64,000 bases of DNA from Clostridium sp. KNHs214 (GTDB lineage Bacteria; Bacillota; Clostridia; Clostridiales; Clostridiaceae), in contig NZ_JQMW01000011.1 in NCBI RefSeq assembly GCF_000744935.1, positions 186,001 to 250,000 on the forward strand, given 5' to 3'. How positions within the stretch are numbered: the first letter of the stretch is position 1; every line of letters starts with the position of its first letter. The notes beneath the pieces were generated by a model. That model was not told where the DNA came from, made no database searches, and saw only the letters and a program-made list of their open reading frames with translations. Shown one piece after another: positions 16,481 to 27,400 of the stretch. The translations under genes were made by a program, and so were the position numbers.

Positions 16481-17637
16481 CTTATTTCAACAATCATAAA
16501 TTCACTATTGGCAAGGGTAACTATATCCCCTGGCACTATCTCTTCTTTTACATCTTTTTCTAGCCTTCTACCATTAATAAATGTACCATTGGAGCTTCCA
16601 AGGTCAACCATATAGTATTTTTCATTTTCCTTTAAAATACTGCAATGCTTCCTGCTTATAGCTTTATTAAATGTAATTAATCCCTCTACATATTCATCCT
16701 TACTCCCTATTATAAATTCCGGCTTATCTATAACCATTGTTATTTTTTCTGGAGTATTTACTCCCGTTAACGCTATTTTTGCACTTTGCTCTTCAGATAG
16801 CAAAGTTGTACCATCATCCTCTAATAATCTTGTATCATGGCAGTTATTGTAGTGCTCATATTTAGTGCGAAAACTTGATGTATTGTGTCCACTTTTATGC
16901 TCCTCAGCTTTATTTTTTCTTTTTCTTGAAAATATGCTACTAAATGGTCCTATATATCTCTTTTTATTTTTAGTGTCCTTGTAATCTCTAGTACCCCCAT
17001 GATCTTCACTATCTATATGATTTTCACTAAGCTTATGCCTAACTTCTTTTTTTACACCAGACTCTTTTTTTACTTCTGATTTAATATTTGCAGTACTAAT
17101 GTTAATCTCCCTGAAAATATTCTCTAAAGATTTGCTTGAATTTAAATTAGAATACAAGTTATCAATGGCGCTTCCTGTAAGTTTTTTATTGTTATCAATA
17201 GCTTTTAATATATTTTGTTTTAATTCATTACTAAATGTCTTTTCTGTTCTTCCGTTATCATATATTACTGGAATGTATATATAATAAATATTAAGATTGT
17301 TGGTATCTACAAATATAGAATTTAAGTTTGTATTAATATTTTTATATTCTATAAATCCGTTTTCTTCTACATTTAAGGCCACTATCAGTAACTTTCTTAT
17401 TATTTTTATAAATATGTCTACGCCACTATTTTGTATTACAGTTTCTAAATCTTTATATTTTGAAATGTCATAAACCAATTTAATTTTTCCATTATGCATG
17501 ACTTTAACGCATTTCACCAAACCATTATTCACTTGGTTTTGTAATACCTTATATCCAACTTCGTAAAAAATACTCTCCTGACTAAGTATATAGTTTATAT
17601 TTGTGCTATATCTATTTTCTTCAATAAGAGAATTCAA
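16471..17637 (-). CDS. DUF6382-like plus FHA domain protein, phosphothreonine reader of the T7SS
   Basis: A protein of about 388 residues. The first ~170 residues resemble DUF6382, with the strand/helix pattern of the pseudokinase-like domain of YukC/EssB (LVKCVKVMHNGKIKLVYDIS...). A charged, probably disordered linker follows, holding DTRLLEDDGTTLLSEE, then a canonical FHA domain with SRKHC and DLGSSNGTFING. No transmembrane segment is visible. I chose TTG at 17637 because AAGGGGGAG lies 8 bases before it; an in-frame TTG at 17682 lacks a site. The last residues and TAA come from the palindromic element. It should bind phosphothreonine peptides made by the adjacent kinase. The EssB-like interpretation is inference. 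Confidence 0.82.
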   Translation of the reverse strand: MNSLIEENRYSTNINYILSQESIFYEVGYKVLQNQVNNGLVKCVKVMHNGKIKLVYDISKYKDLETVIQNSGVDIFIKIIRKLLIVALNVEENGFIEYKNINTNLNSIFVDTNNLNIYYIYIPVIYDNGRTEKTFSNELKQNILKAIDNNKKLTGSAIDNLYSNLNSSKSLENIFREINISTANIKSEVKKESGVKKEVRHKLSENHIDSEDHGGTRDYKDTKNKKRYIGPFSSIFSRKRKNKAEEHKSGHNTSSFRTKYEHYNNCHDTRLLEDDGTTLLSEEQSAKIALTGVNTPEKITMVIDKPEFIIGSKDEYVEGLITFNKAISRKHCSILKENEKYYMVDLGSSNGTFINGRRLEKDVKEEIVPGDIVTLANSEFMIVEIRHI

Positions 17638-17770
17638 CCATAACTCCCCCTTAAAATATTTTCTATCTATATTTTTCCTCAAAACAATGGTTCAATTTCA
17701 TCATATTCTCAACTATCTTCATAAGCTAAAATCTCTCACTACCTTAGAGTTCTTTAGTCCCCTCACTAAA

Positions 17771-18301
17771 CTAAAGTAATTCAGTCTCCTGGCTATCTTC
17801 CAGTAATTCTGTTTCCTCACCATTCTGAAGTAACTCAATGCCCTGGCTGTTCTCCAGCAATTCTGTTTCCTCGCCATTCTGGAGTAACTCAGTACCCCGG
17901 CTGTTCTCCAGCAATTCTGTTTCATCACCATTCTGAAGTAATTCAGTGACCTGGCTGTTCTCCAGCAATTCTGTTTCCTCGCCATTCTGGAGTACCTCAG
18001 TACCCGGGATGTTCTCCAGCAATCCTGTTTCATTGCTGTCCTTGAATAACTTAGCTTTTTTACTCTTATCAAAAAGTTTATTATCATCACTATTTTGGAG
18101 TAATCCATTAAGATTTTTATTATCTACCTTTTCTTCATTAATAGTTAATTTAAGTTTTTTATTGTTAGAGTATTTATTAAGTGCTCCTTTGGATCCTTTA
18201 AATTCTTTAGATGCTTTAGATAAGTAGCACCATAATATACCTATGATTGAAACTACCGATATAGCTATGCCAATTATTAAAATTACCCAACCTATATTCA
18301 T
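17771..18301 (-). CDS. membrane-anchored TxLL-repeat protein (candidate phosphothreonine scaffold)
   Basis: A 176-residue protein with one transmembrane segment (about residues 4-26), a basic linker, then twelve consecutive 9-residue units plus a final TELL from residue 65 to the C-terminus. Later units alternate TELLENSQG and TELLQNGEE; the first three are degenerate. Nine of the units start with threonine (residues 92, 101, 110, 119, 128, 137, 146, 164, 173), one starts with isoleucine. TxLL puts an aliphatic residue at +2 and +3 from Thr, a context favoured by many FHA domains. The same motif occurs in the neighbouring FHA protein's linker. AAGGGGG lies 6-7 bases before the ATG. Kinase substrate status is inferred. 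I recognise no family. Confidence 0.8.
   Translation of the reverse strand: MNIGWVILIIGIAISVVSIIGILWCYLSKASKEFKGSKGALNKYSNNKKLKLTINEEKVDNKNLNGLLQNSDDNKLFDKSKKAKLFKDSNETGLLENIPGTEVLQNGEETELLENSQVTELLQNGDETELLENSRGTELLQNGEETELLENSQGIELLQNGEETELLEDSQETELL
17774..18109 (-). repeat. 27-bp tandem repeat array encoding the 9-residue TxLL units
   Basis: About twelve 27-bp units, with a higher-order 54-bp period because two unit types alternate. Since 27 is a multiple of three, the other frames stay open too. The last eight units are the most alike, suggesting recent expansion. The number of units may vary between strains. Confidence 0.85.
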
Positions 18302-18311
18302 AAAAACCCCC

Positions 18312-20224
18312 TTATTTTACATACCCTTGGTTTTGAAGTTCCTTATATATTTGTTTCAATGCTTGTATGTCATTGCTACTTTGAGTTGTACTGTATTTTT
18401 CAGCCAGTTTGTAATTTTTGAAAAAATCTGAAAATTCTCTTTGCTCTTTGGCCTTTGTCATTTGCTTTAAATAAAATAACTTAGCTAACTTAGCATATCC
18501 TATGGAATTATTAGGATATTTATTAATCAAAACTTTAAAGTATTTTTCAGCTTCATCAAAGTTTCGCAATTGAAGCTCCACATTGCCTAAACTACTATAA
18601 AGAGTCATAGTATCTGTTCCTAATTTCTTAACCATTAAATAATTTTCTAAAGACTTATTATAATATTTTTTCCTTTCCGCCTCATTATCCGATAACATAG
18701 CCTTTGCATTGTATGCAGCGCCTAATCTTTCATAAATAGCCGTATTTCCTTTATCCTTACTTTGAGAATTGATTTTTTCTAATAAATCTATTTGCTTATT
18801 ATAATCCTCATCTAATATCATAAAATTATCTCTGTATATATCAGCTATCATTATATAGCCTCTTAATCTCTTTTCCTCATTTTCTATGGTTTCTATATAT
18901 TTAATTAGTTCGTCAACATTTTTTATAGCTTCATCGTCTTTGGTAAGCTTCCCTGGTTTATTTAATGACTTAGATATAGCATAATAATAATTAACACCTT
19001 CAAATTTTTTATCTTTAACCTTTTCAAAACAACTGATAGCTTCCTTATAATTTGCTTTTGAAAAACACGCCAGACCTAAAAAATAATTATACTTATCATT
19101 TTGGATTAATTCAGGTCTTTCACTAACAGCTTCCACTTTTAAATACTTGAGCATTTTGTCAAAGTCTAATTGAGCATAGTACAAATTGGCCACTGCTAAA
19201 TATCCCTCATCTTTATCAGGCAAATTATCAATAGCACTATTAAAAACCCTTAAAGCATCATCATATTGCTTTGCCTCTTGATACTGTTCTCCCTTAGTTA
19301 AAAGTGACATGTAATCATTGTTTTTTAGATTATTTATTTTAAAAACACCAAACACCGTTATTGCCACTCCAATGCATAAAGCAGCTATAAAATACTTGCC
19401 TTTGCTTCTTCTCTTTTTAATTTTATAACTATAGCTTAATTTTTCTATATTATTCAAATCATAAATGAGTTCCTCTATATTTTGATATCTGTTAATAGGG
19501 TCTTGCTGAATACATTTTGAAATTATATGTTCTATCCCCTCTGAGTACTTTGGGTTTATAGTCCTAACTGGTACAAGTTCATAGGGTGGATCATTGGGTC
19601 CTTGTCCCGTCAATAGATGGTATAAAGTAACCCCTAAGCTATAAATATCTGTTCTATTATCTGTTTGATGATTGCCATATTGTTCTGGTGCTGCATATCC
19701 CCTAGTTCCTATAATTACAGTATCTGATGCAGTATCTTTTTTATATTCTCTTGCTATTCCAAAATCTATAAGTTTTATTTTTCCTTCTTTATTTAGCATT
19801 ATGTTTCCAGGCTTCATATCCCTATATATGATTGGATTTGGCTTCTGATTGTGTAAGTATTTCAATACATCACATAGCTCCTTGGCCCAACTTATAACCT
19901 TTTCTTCTGGAAAAGATATACACTGATTCAATAGAATATTTAAACTTGTCCCATCTATATAATCTAAAACTATATATATATTTTTTCTTCTTCATTTATA
20001 ATATCCACAATCCTAGGCAGCGCTGGATGATCTAAATTTTTTAATATGTTTGGCTCAGCTAGAAAATCTATATCAGCATTTTTATTGAGAGTAATTTCCT
20101 TTACAGCCCAATTCTTTTCAAAATTTATGCTTACAGCTTTATATACTACACTCATACCGCCCTTACCTAATATCTCTATAAGTTTATATCTACCATCTAT
20201 TATCTTCCCTTTGTATTCAGACAT
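18312..20224 (-). pseudogene. PknB/PrkC-like Ser/Thr kinase with TPR ectodomain, frameshifted in a TA tract
   Basis: The 5' ORF (19970-20224) encodes the Gly-loop GKGGMSVVYKA and the lysine in WAVKEI, then stops after EEEKIYI. The other frame (to 18312) continues with VLDYIDGTSLNILLNQC, YRDMKPGNIML, LIDFGIARE and the AAPEQYG segment. A membrane segment near 19340-19400 and a ~330-residue TPR-rich tail follow. Removing one TA from the tract at 19971-19980 rejoins the frame exactly, giving a protein of about 635 residues. GGAGGAAAGGT precedes the ATG. All catalytic motifs survive, so this may be an error, a fresh mutation or phase variation. The restored protein would phosphorylate the adjacent FHA and TxLL proteins. 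Confidence 0.85.
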
Positions 20225-20239
20225 ACCTTTCCTCCAAAA

Positions 20240-21226
20240 TTATCTTCCAAATAATCTATTAAAAATCCCCATTTTTCTCTTTTCATTTTCTATTAATACA
20301 ATAATTACGGATATATTATCTCTTTCTTCTCTGGACTTTACTGTATGAATCATATCCAAAGCTAATTTTTGAACCTCTATATCATAATTTTTGCCCCCAT
20401 AGTCCTTATATAAATAATCCTTATCTACATAATCTTTGCCTTGGTAGTGCCCACCTTGGTATTTCTTACTTTCGTAATGCCCACCTTTGTAATTCCTGCC
20501 CTTATAGTGCTTTCCTTTAAATTTGTTATTTCTATAATCCCATTGTCCATAGTCCTTACCCTTTAAGAGCTTATTAACATTTTCTATCATTTCTTCTTCC
20601 TGAAATTTATTATAAAAGCCATCGCTACACAATATAAAAGCATTGGTATCCCCTATTGATCCCATTTTTTTATAAACTACTATATTCTCTTTGGCACCTA
20701 CGCATTGTAAAAGTACATTCTTCATTTTACTTCTTTTAGCCTCTTCTACTGTCATCTCTTTGTTTTTAACCTTCATAGCCACATAGGAATCATCCTCTGT
20801 TTCTTGTACTATCCTCCTATTTATTTTATAAATTCTTGAATCTCCTACATTGGCAATATAATATTTTCCTTCATATATAAACAACACTGTTATAGTTGTT
20901 CCCATTTTAATATTATTTTCCTTAGAATATTTGTATATTGATTTATTGGCAAGTAAAATAGTCTCTTCCAATGAATTCAATATTGCTTCATGACCAGCTT
21001 TAATCACTCCGCTAAACTTTTGTTCCCACCATTCCTTAAATAATCTAACTGCTGTAATACTAGCTATTTCTCCTTTTGATAAGCCTCCTAACCCATCACA
21101 AACAATAAATAATCCAAACTCTTCCTCCCTATGCTCACCAATTTCAACTAACACGTTATCTTCGTTAATTTTTTTTATATTGCCTATATCACTAGCAATT
21201 CCTACATGAAATTTTAAATTTTTCAT
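20240..21226 (-). CDS. PP2C-family Ser/Thr phosphatase with pentapeptide repeat insert
   Basis: A protein of about 328 residues with PP2C motifs in order: GNIKKINEDN, CDGLGGLSKGEIAS, ANVGDSRIYKI, LCSDGFYNKF and ERDNISVIIV. It should dephosphorylate the targets of the neighbouring kinase, as PrpC/PrkC pairs do. I chose the ATG at 21226 because GAGGGGTTTAAAA precedes it; the in-frame ATG 10 codons upstream lacks a site. An insert of nine near-identical 5-residue units (KGKHY, KGRNY, KGGHY and so on) sits between the SDG and DN motifs and is not part of the usual fold. It is the first gene of the cluster, with the kinase 15 bp downstream. Confidence 0.92.
   Translation of the reverse strand: MKNLKFHVGIASDIGNIKKINEDNVLVEIGEHREEEFGLFIVCDGLGGLSKGEIASITAVRLFKEWWEQKFSGVIKAGHEAILNSLEETILLANKSIYKYSKENNIKMGTTITVLFIYEGKYYIANVGDSRIYKINRRIVQETEDDSYVAMKVKNKEMTVEEAKRSKMKNVLLQCVGAKENIVVYKKMGSIGDTNAFILCSDGFYNKFQEEEMIENVNKLLKGKDYGQWDYRNNKFKGKHYKGRNYKGGHYESKKYQGGHYQGKDYVDKDYLYKDYGGKNYDIEVQKLALDMIHTVKSREERDNISVIIVLIENEKRKMGIFNRLFGR
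20384..20518 (-). repeat. 15-bp tandem repeats in the PP2C gene
   Basis: Nine in-frame 15-bp units encode x-G/D-K-x-Y pentapeptides rich in lysine, glycine, histidine and tyrosine. Units differ at several bases, so the array is not brand-new. It lies inside the phosphatase domain's C-terminal part. Confidence 0.8.
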
Positions 21227-21303
21227 TTTTAAACCCCTCAGTAGATTTACTATCATCTTTTATATCTATATAAATTACACTTTTATACAAAGTAACCATT
21301 TAC

Positions 21304-21332
21304 ATTTTATCATCTTAAATACTTTATTTCAA
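21304..21332 (-). promoter_or_regulatory. candidate sigma-A promoter for the T7SS/PP2C operon
   Basis: On the minus strand TTGAAA (21332-21327) and TAAAAT (21309-21304) are exactly 17 bp apart, about 78 bp before the phosphatase ATG. Confidence 0.45.
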
Positions 21333-21367
21333 TTATCTTCAAATATATTTCAAAATTTTCAAATATG

Positions 21368-21419
21368 TATTGATATTATGTAATTTTAACTATAAAATAT
21401 AATATATTGATATTATGTA
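21368..21419 (+). promoter_or_regulatory. divergent promoter with a 15-bp direct repeat before the Ig-like protein gene
   Basis: TATTGATATTATGTA occurs at 21368-21382 and again at 21405-21419, 37 bp apart start to start. The first copy contains TTGATA at 21370, which is 17 bp from TAAAAT at 21393, a good promoter match. The second copy would overlap the transcription start, a suitable operator position. Confidence 0.42.
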
Positions 21420-21436
21420 TAATAATGGAGGTAAAC

Positions 21437-24400
21437 ATGAATAGAAAAAAGCTAAAAGCTATTATAGCTTTAACATTGAGCCTGTGTTATTCCAATGTAA
21501 CATTTGCTAAACCTGTTAAAGCTTTTTCAAATGTCATTTATAAGGCACATTCTCCTAGAGATATGTATGAAAACTTTATTAAAGACAAACTTAACTTACA
21601 AACTATTGACTTTACTGCTGCTGAGAATAGCTCAACTAATCTAGATGCAGCCAGTGCTCTTATGCAAAATAATAAGGAAAATATTAAATTATTTCTTGGG
21701 GAAAATGAGAAAGGTATCTTTGTAAGCCCTACTATAAATTCTGACAAACAAGAATTCTCAATACCCACAAAATCCTTTTTCAAGGAAAAGTCACTGGTTA
21801 TTGCTCCTGCTGAAAATATAGAAACTTTAAACTTATTTTTAAGTACTGGACAATCTGTAAACTACTCAAATTTAAACAAAAACTCTTTTTATAAATTATT
21901 AAATTTAGATTCTAATACTCAGCTTAATTATGCTTTAATAAAATACAAAAATGATACAAATATATATAAGCAAGTGTTTTCCTTTATAAAGGACGAGAAA
22001 GAACCTTCCATTACTGATATAAAAAAAGAGTACAGAGTAGAAAATTCCAAGCCAATAGTTCGTATTTCTTGGAAAGAATCAGATACTAATTTATTTGATG
22101 AAATCAGTTATAAAAAAGTTTATTTTAACAATGATCTACTAGATGTTACAAAATCTAATTTAAAAAATTCGTATTATTGTGATATTCCAATACAAAATTT
22201 ACCATCCAAAAATATCTTTCATATACTAACTTGTGATTCAACTTATCAAACAGGGGATATGCAAGGTGAATTTTTAGCATTGCCTCACATGGACTACAGT
22301 GATAAAACCTTAATTAAGGATGATATTATAGATGGAAAATATACAATTAAATTTCCTTTTAACTCTAATGTAAAAAACGTTGCCGTTAAGTGTAACGAAG
22401 ATAATTTCACTTTAGACAGTAATAATACCACAGCCAATATCTTAATACCTGAGGCTGGAACTTATGAAGTAACTTTTAAAGTAACATTAATTTCTAATGA
22501 AAGTTACACTTTTACTAAAAACTATATTTATGATGATAAACCATTGACTTTGGATAATACAACATATAAATCAAAAATATATAAAACCTTTGACCACACT
22601 GTAGACACTGATTCTATTATTAATAAAAAAATAAAGAATGGGGATACAATTTATTATGATGGAACAACCATTGACAAAGGAAAAAATGTATTTCCTATAA
22701 ATGTTTCTGGAAATAAGGATTTAAAAGACTTATCTATAACAGTTAATGATCAGTCTGTTTTAGATAAGTCTACAAATTTTACTCAAGACTTAGCTTTAAA
22801 TGCTGGCAGTAATTTAATTTTTATAACAGCTAGGGATAAATCTGGCTATACTGCAAAACTATATTTCACTGTAGAGGTTGCGACAGAAAATTATAATTTT
22901 AATATAGATGCTGATCGGGGCAGTGTGAACAAATTAGATGAATCTAACTATGAAATTAATTCTAATAAAAAATTAAATTTAAAAGCAAAGTTAACTGATT
23001 ATCCTGAGGATTTAGTTAAAGAAAATCTCTATATAGAAGCTTTAGATATTAATAAAAAAGCTTTGCAATTAGATTACAGCATTGACCAAAATGAACTTAT
23101 TATAAATGATGTATCATCCAATTGTTCTAGTATTTCAATTAAATACTTAGATAAATTCAATAGAGTTATAAATTCAAATATATCAATAAATATAGACGTT
23201 GTTAATCCTATTATAAACTCTGAAATTTCCAGTACTGAATTTTTAAATCTTTCTGGACTTGATAAATTAAAAATAGATGTTTGGGATGATAGTTTATTTA
23301 TACCTAGAAGAATTAATTTAACCTCTGACTTTTCTAGTAACGTGAAAAACAGCTTCTGCTATGAAATATTAGACAAAAATTCTAATGCTGTGGCTTTAAC
23401 TTTGCCTAGGGATGCAGTTAAAATAAATATACTATCTAGAAAGCTATCCATTGATTTTAGCAGCTCTGTAAAGGCTTTAAATCTTCCTGATGGAGAATAC
23501 ACTTTAAAATGCAAGTATATTGATAACGTATATAATTCCTCCGATGAATATTTAAGAAAAATAGTAGTAGACAATACTACACCTGTTATAAAATCTGATT
23601 TTTCTACTACTTTGTTTAAAGATTCAATATCAATTAAAAAGGATGGAAGTTCATTATTATTCAATGATAAAAAAGTAATTTCAGTTGAAGACAATAACTT
23701 CCATAGTTTAGACTACAGGATATATAAAATGGATGACAATTCAAAACTAGAAATTTCTGACTCCACACTTAACACCAGTGGAGATTATGTAATTTCTGTT
23801 TACTGTAGAGATAAAGCTGGAAATGAATGTACATTAAATGAAGCTAAATTTTCACTGGACTGTGATGCTCCATCAATTGATGCTTCTGAAAATGACTCTA
23901 ATGCCTTTAATCATAGATATTATTATAAAAATGGTGTTTTTACATTGAAATTTGATGATAATTATATGGATTTTAGTAAATCAATATATTCAAGTATAGA
24001 TACAGATAAAACTAATTCCATTTATGTATCACTAACGGACACTGAAAACCCCCATATTAATTTATTTGATTCTGATAAATCCATTGAAGCTGACCCTAAA
24101 CAATTAAAATTTAACATTGATGAGTTAAACCTTAAGGATGATGAATACAAACTTTGTGTTAAGGTAATTGATAAAGTTGGCCACATTACAATTAAAGATT
24201 ATACCCTTGTAGTAGATAAAACCCAACCTAAAATTACAACAAATGAGCAGGACTTCAAAGATAAAGCTAGCATTGGAAATCTAAATTATTATTTATTTGA
24301 TAAAGCAGTTACTATAAATACAACTACTTCTAAACCACTAAATCCTAATAAGAAAAATACCTATAACATTTCAATTGACGAAAAAAACTTTAAAAAAGGT

Positions 24401-27400
24401 AATATTACCATATGTAAGCTAAAGCCAAATTCAGAATCAGAAGAAGTCGAAAACATCAATTTAGATGCTATATCTGTTAATAGCTACTCTAAAACTCTTA
24501 CAGAGGGAATGTATACTATTAACTATCACTTTGAAGACCTGGTTGGAAATAAAACAGAACAATCAATAACCTTAGCTGTAGTATCTACTCCAAAAATAAA
24601 TTTTGGTTATTTAGATAAGGACGGTACTTTTATATATTTGAAAGATGTGAAATACACTAAAAATGATTTTTCTCCTGTTATTAAGGTGGAAGGCTTATTA
24701 AATGGTAATTTAAAGAAGTGTAATATAACTAGAACCTACTTAGATGATTCTAATAATATACAAACAGAAGAATTTAATGAAAGTGATTTTACTGTCACTA
24801 ACCATGTTAATGAATATGGTGAGTGTTACTACAAATTAGGCAGTAATGTGGATAACGCATTTAAATTTATAAATCTTGATGATGGAGAAATAAATTATAA
24901 CTTTACTTTTTCCAGTTTCTTTGGTGAAGATGTAATTTTACACAATAAAATATTCTTGGAAAAAAATTTACCAGCTGTCAGTGCAACCTTAAATGACTTG
25001 CCTACAGAAAATCAAGTTAACTATATTAACACTACTCCTGAATTTAAAATTAATGTGAGCAAAAATTATTCCTCATTAAAGGAGAATACTCCATCATTTA
25101 TTATGAAAAAATTAAATGCTGACAACAGTGAGATTGACGTTTCCGATAAATTTGAAATTATAAAATCTAATAGTACTGATTATTGTTCTGAATTTGAAAT
25201 TAAGTTAAAACCCGGCACTATATTTAATGAAAATGGCGTTTATATGGTTTCTTACAAAGTAAATACCAATGCCCAAAATAGTATAAATAAAAGTTTTAAT
25301 TTTTCATACGATACAAATTCGCCATCTTACAGCATTAAAGCTGTAAATAACGGTACTGAAACTAATTTCAATATGGATTCTGTGGGTAACTGCTTTAATA
25401 AAGATTCAAATACCTCTTTAAAGATAGAATTTAATGATAACTCATTTAAATTTAATCAATCATTAGCTGACGTTAGCAAACTTACAAATAGTATTATTGT
25501 GAAAAAATCTGATTCAAATAAAACTATTTTTGAAAGCGGCAACTTTAATTCAAATAGTAGGATTATAAATTCTAATATATTTACTGAGGGCTGTTACCAG
25601 ATTATTATTAAATCTACTGATGCTGCAAACAACATTTTTACTAAAAATATAAAATACTATTTAGATCATACAAAACCTAGTATAGAATTTAAAAATTCAC
25701 CTATTTTAACCAAAGAAACAACTCATTACTTCAAAGATAATTTTAAACCAAATTTTGTTATAACGGATGCCACCCCTCTAGATACTATAACTATTAATTA
25801 TAGTGTAAATGGAATACATTATAGCTCTTCTGCTGATAAATTTAATGAGAATTTATTAGATACATTAAACTCTTTAAAGAAAAATATTTCTAATAAAAAT
25901 CAATGCAAATTTCACTTGATTATTAATGGTACTGATAAAGCTGGAAATACAATTTTTGAAAATAATGAAGAATTTAAATGCAAATTAGTTTTAGATTCAA
26001 CTGCACCTAAAACCACTGTATCTGTTAATGGCACTGATATTACCAGCAATAAACACAAAATTTTTGATGCCATACCAAATAATATTAAACTTATAGTAAA
26101 TGATAGCAATTTAAACATTGATGATATAAAAAATGATTTTAAAGTAAGATACCTTGAAACTATTTCAAATGACCCACAAAAGGATGTACTTTCCTCCCCT
26201 GCTATGGACATAAAATTTCATTACGATGATATCATGAAAGGGTATGTGGCTGATATTCCTTACTCTGGCAATGGATATTACTATATAGAAACTTCCGCAA
26301 AAGATTATAGTGAAAACGCTGAAGGATTAGTACGCACATTTTTCACTATAGATACTACTAATGTGAATGTAAATCTTGAAAGTAATGATGGTTCTTTCAA
26401 TTTAAATAAAAAGTACTATAATAATTCCATGAATTTTTCACTAAATGTAGCTGGTCACTACTCTGGTTTTGAAAAATGCCAATATAGCTTAATTAGAGAT
26501 GGAGTTGATGTAACAAAAGATTTCTTAACTGCAAGCTTTAGTGGTGTAAATAAAGGAGGATATATATCTTTTAGCTTACCTAAAAACAAAACTTTAGAAG
26601 GAAATTACACATTTAAATACTCCATAATTGGTAAGGTTGGTGGAAAAAAAGAGAATGTTGTGAATTTTATTGTAGACAAAACAGCTCCTAGCTTATCCCA
26701 TTTTAATTTAAACATGGGGGATGGTAAAGTTGTAAATAATATATTCTACACCAATGCACCTAGCGCAAATATTAAGTTCAATGCCTATGACAAATACACT
26801 GAAGTTGGTGATTTAATAAAAACCGTTTCTATAAATGGTTCAAATTACAAACTAAGTGATACATCTGTTCCAAATAACTATATTTCTGCAGATGGAAAAT
26901 ACACTGTATCCTTTAGTTTAACTGACAATGCTGGAAATACATCTTCCTATAGTTATAGTATTGTAATTGATAGAGTTTCTCCAAAACTTAAGGTTGATGG
27001 TTTTAATGGAACTACCTCTCCAGAAGATCAAGAATTTTATATTAACAGAAACATCACTCCACAAATTTCTGTAACTGACACCAATGGTGAAGATGTATCC
27101 GCTAGAAATATAACTTTAGATAATTCAACCTATAGTAGTTCAACAATTTCAAGTAACGGCAAGCATACTTATAAGGTTAGAGTTAAAGATTATGCGGGAA
27201 ATTTCTCTGAATTTGAAAAGACCTTCATTTTAGATACGGTGTTCCCTGTTATATCAACCAGTGACGTTATAAATAATAAATACTATAACAAAAATGTTTT
27301 ACCTAAATTCACTGTTGATGACCCAAATGCTAAATTATATGCTTATTTAAATGGTTCTAGCTATAATGGTGCATATATTAAAAATGATGGTATCTATGAA

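Noticed and set aside
17719-18108. Overlapping minus-strand ORF rich in RMARKQNCWRT repeats
   Set aside because: It is the second frame of the 27-bp repeat array, kept open because 27 is divisible by three. It has no ribosome binding site, whereas the other frame has a membrane anchor, AAGGGGG site and conserved TxLL units.
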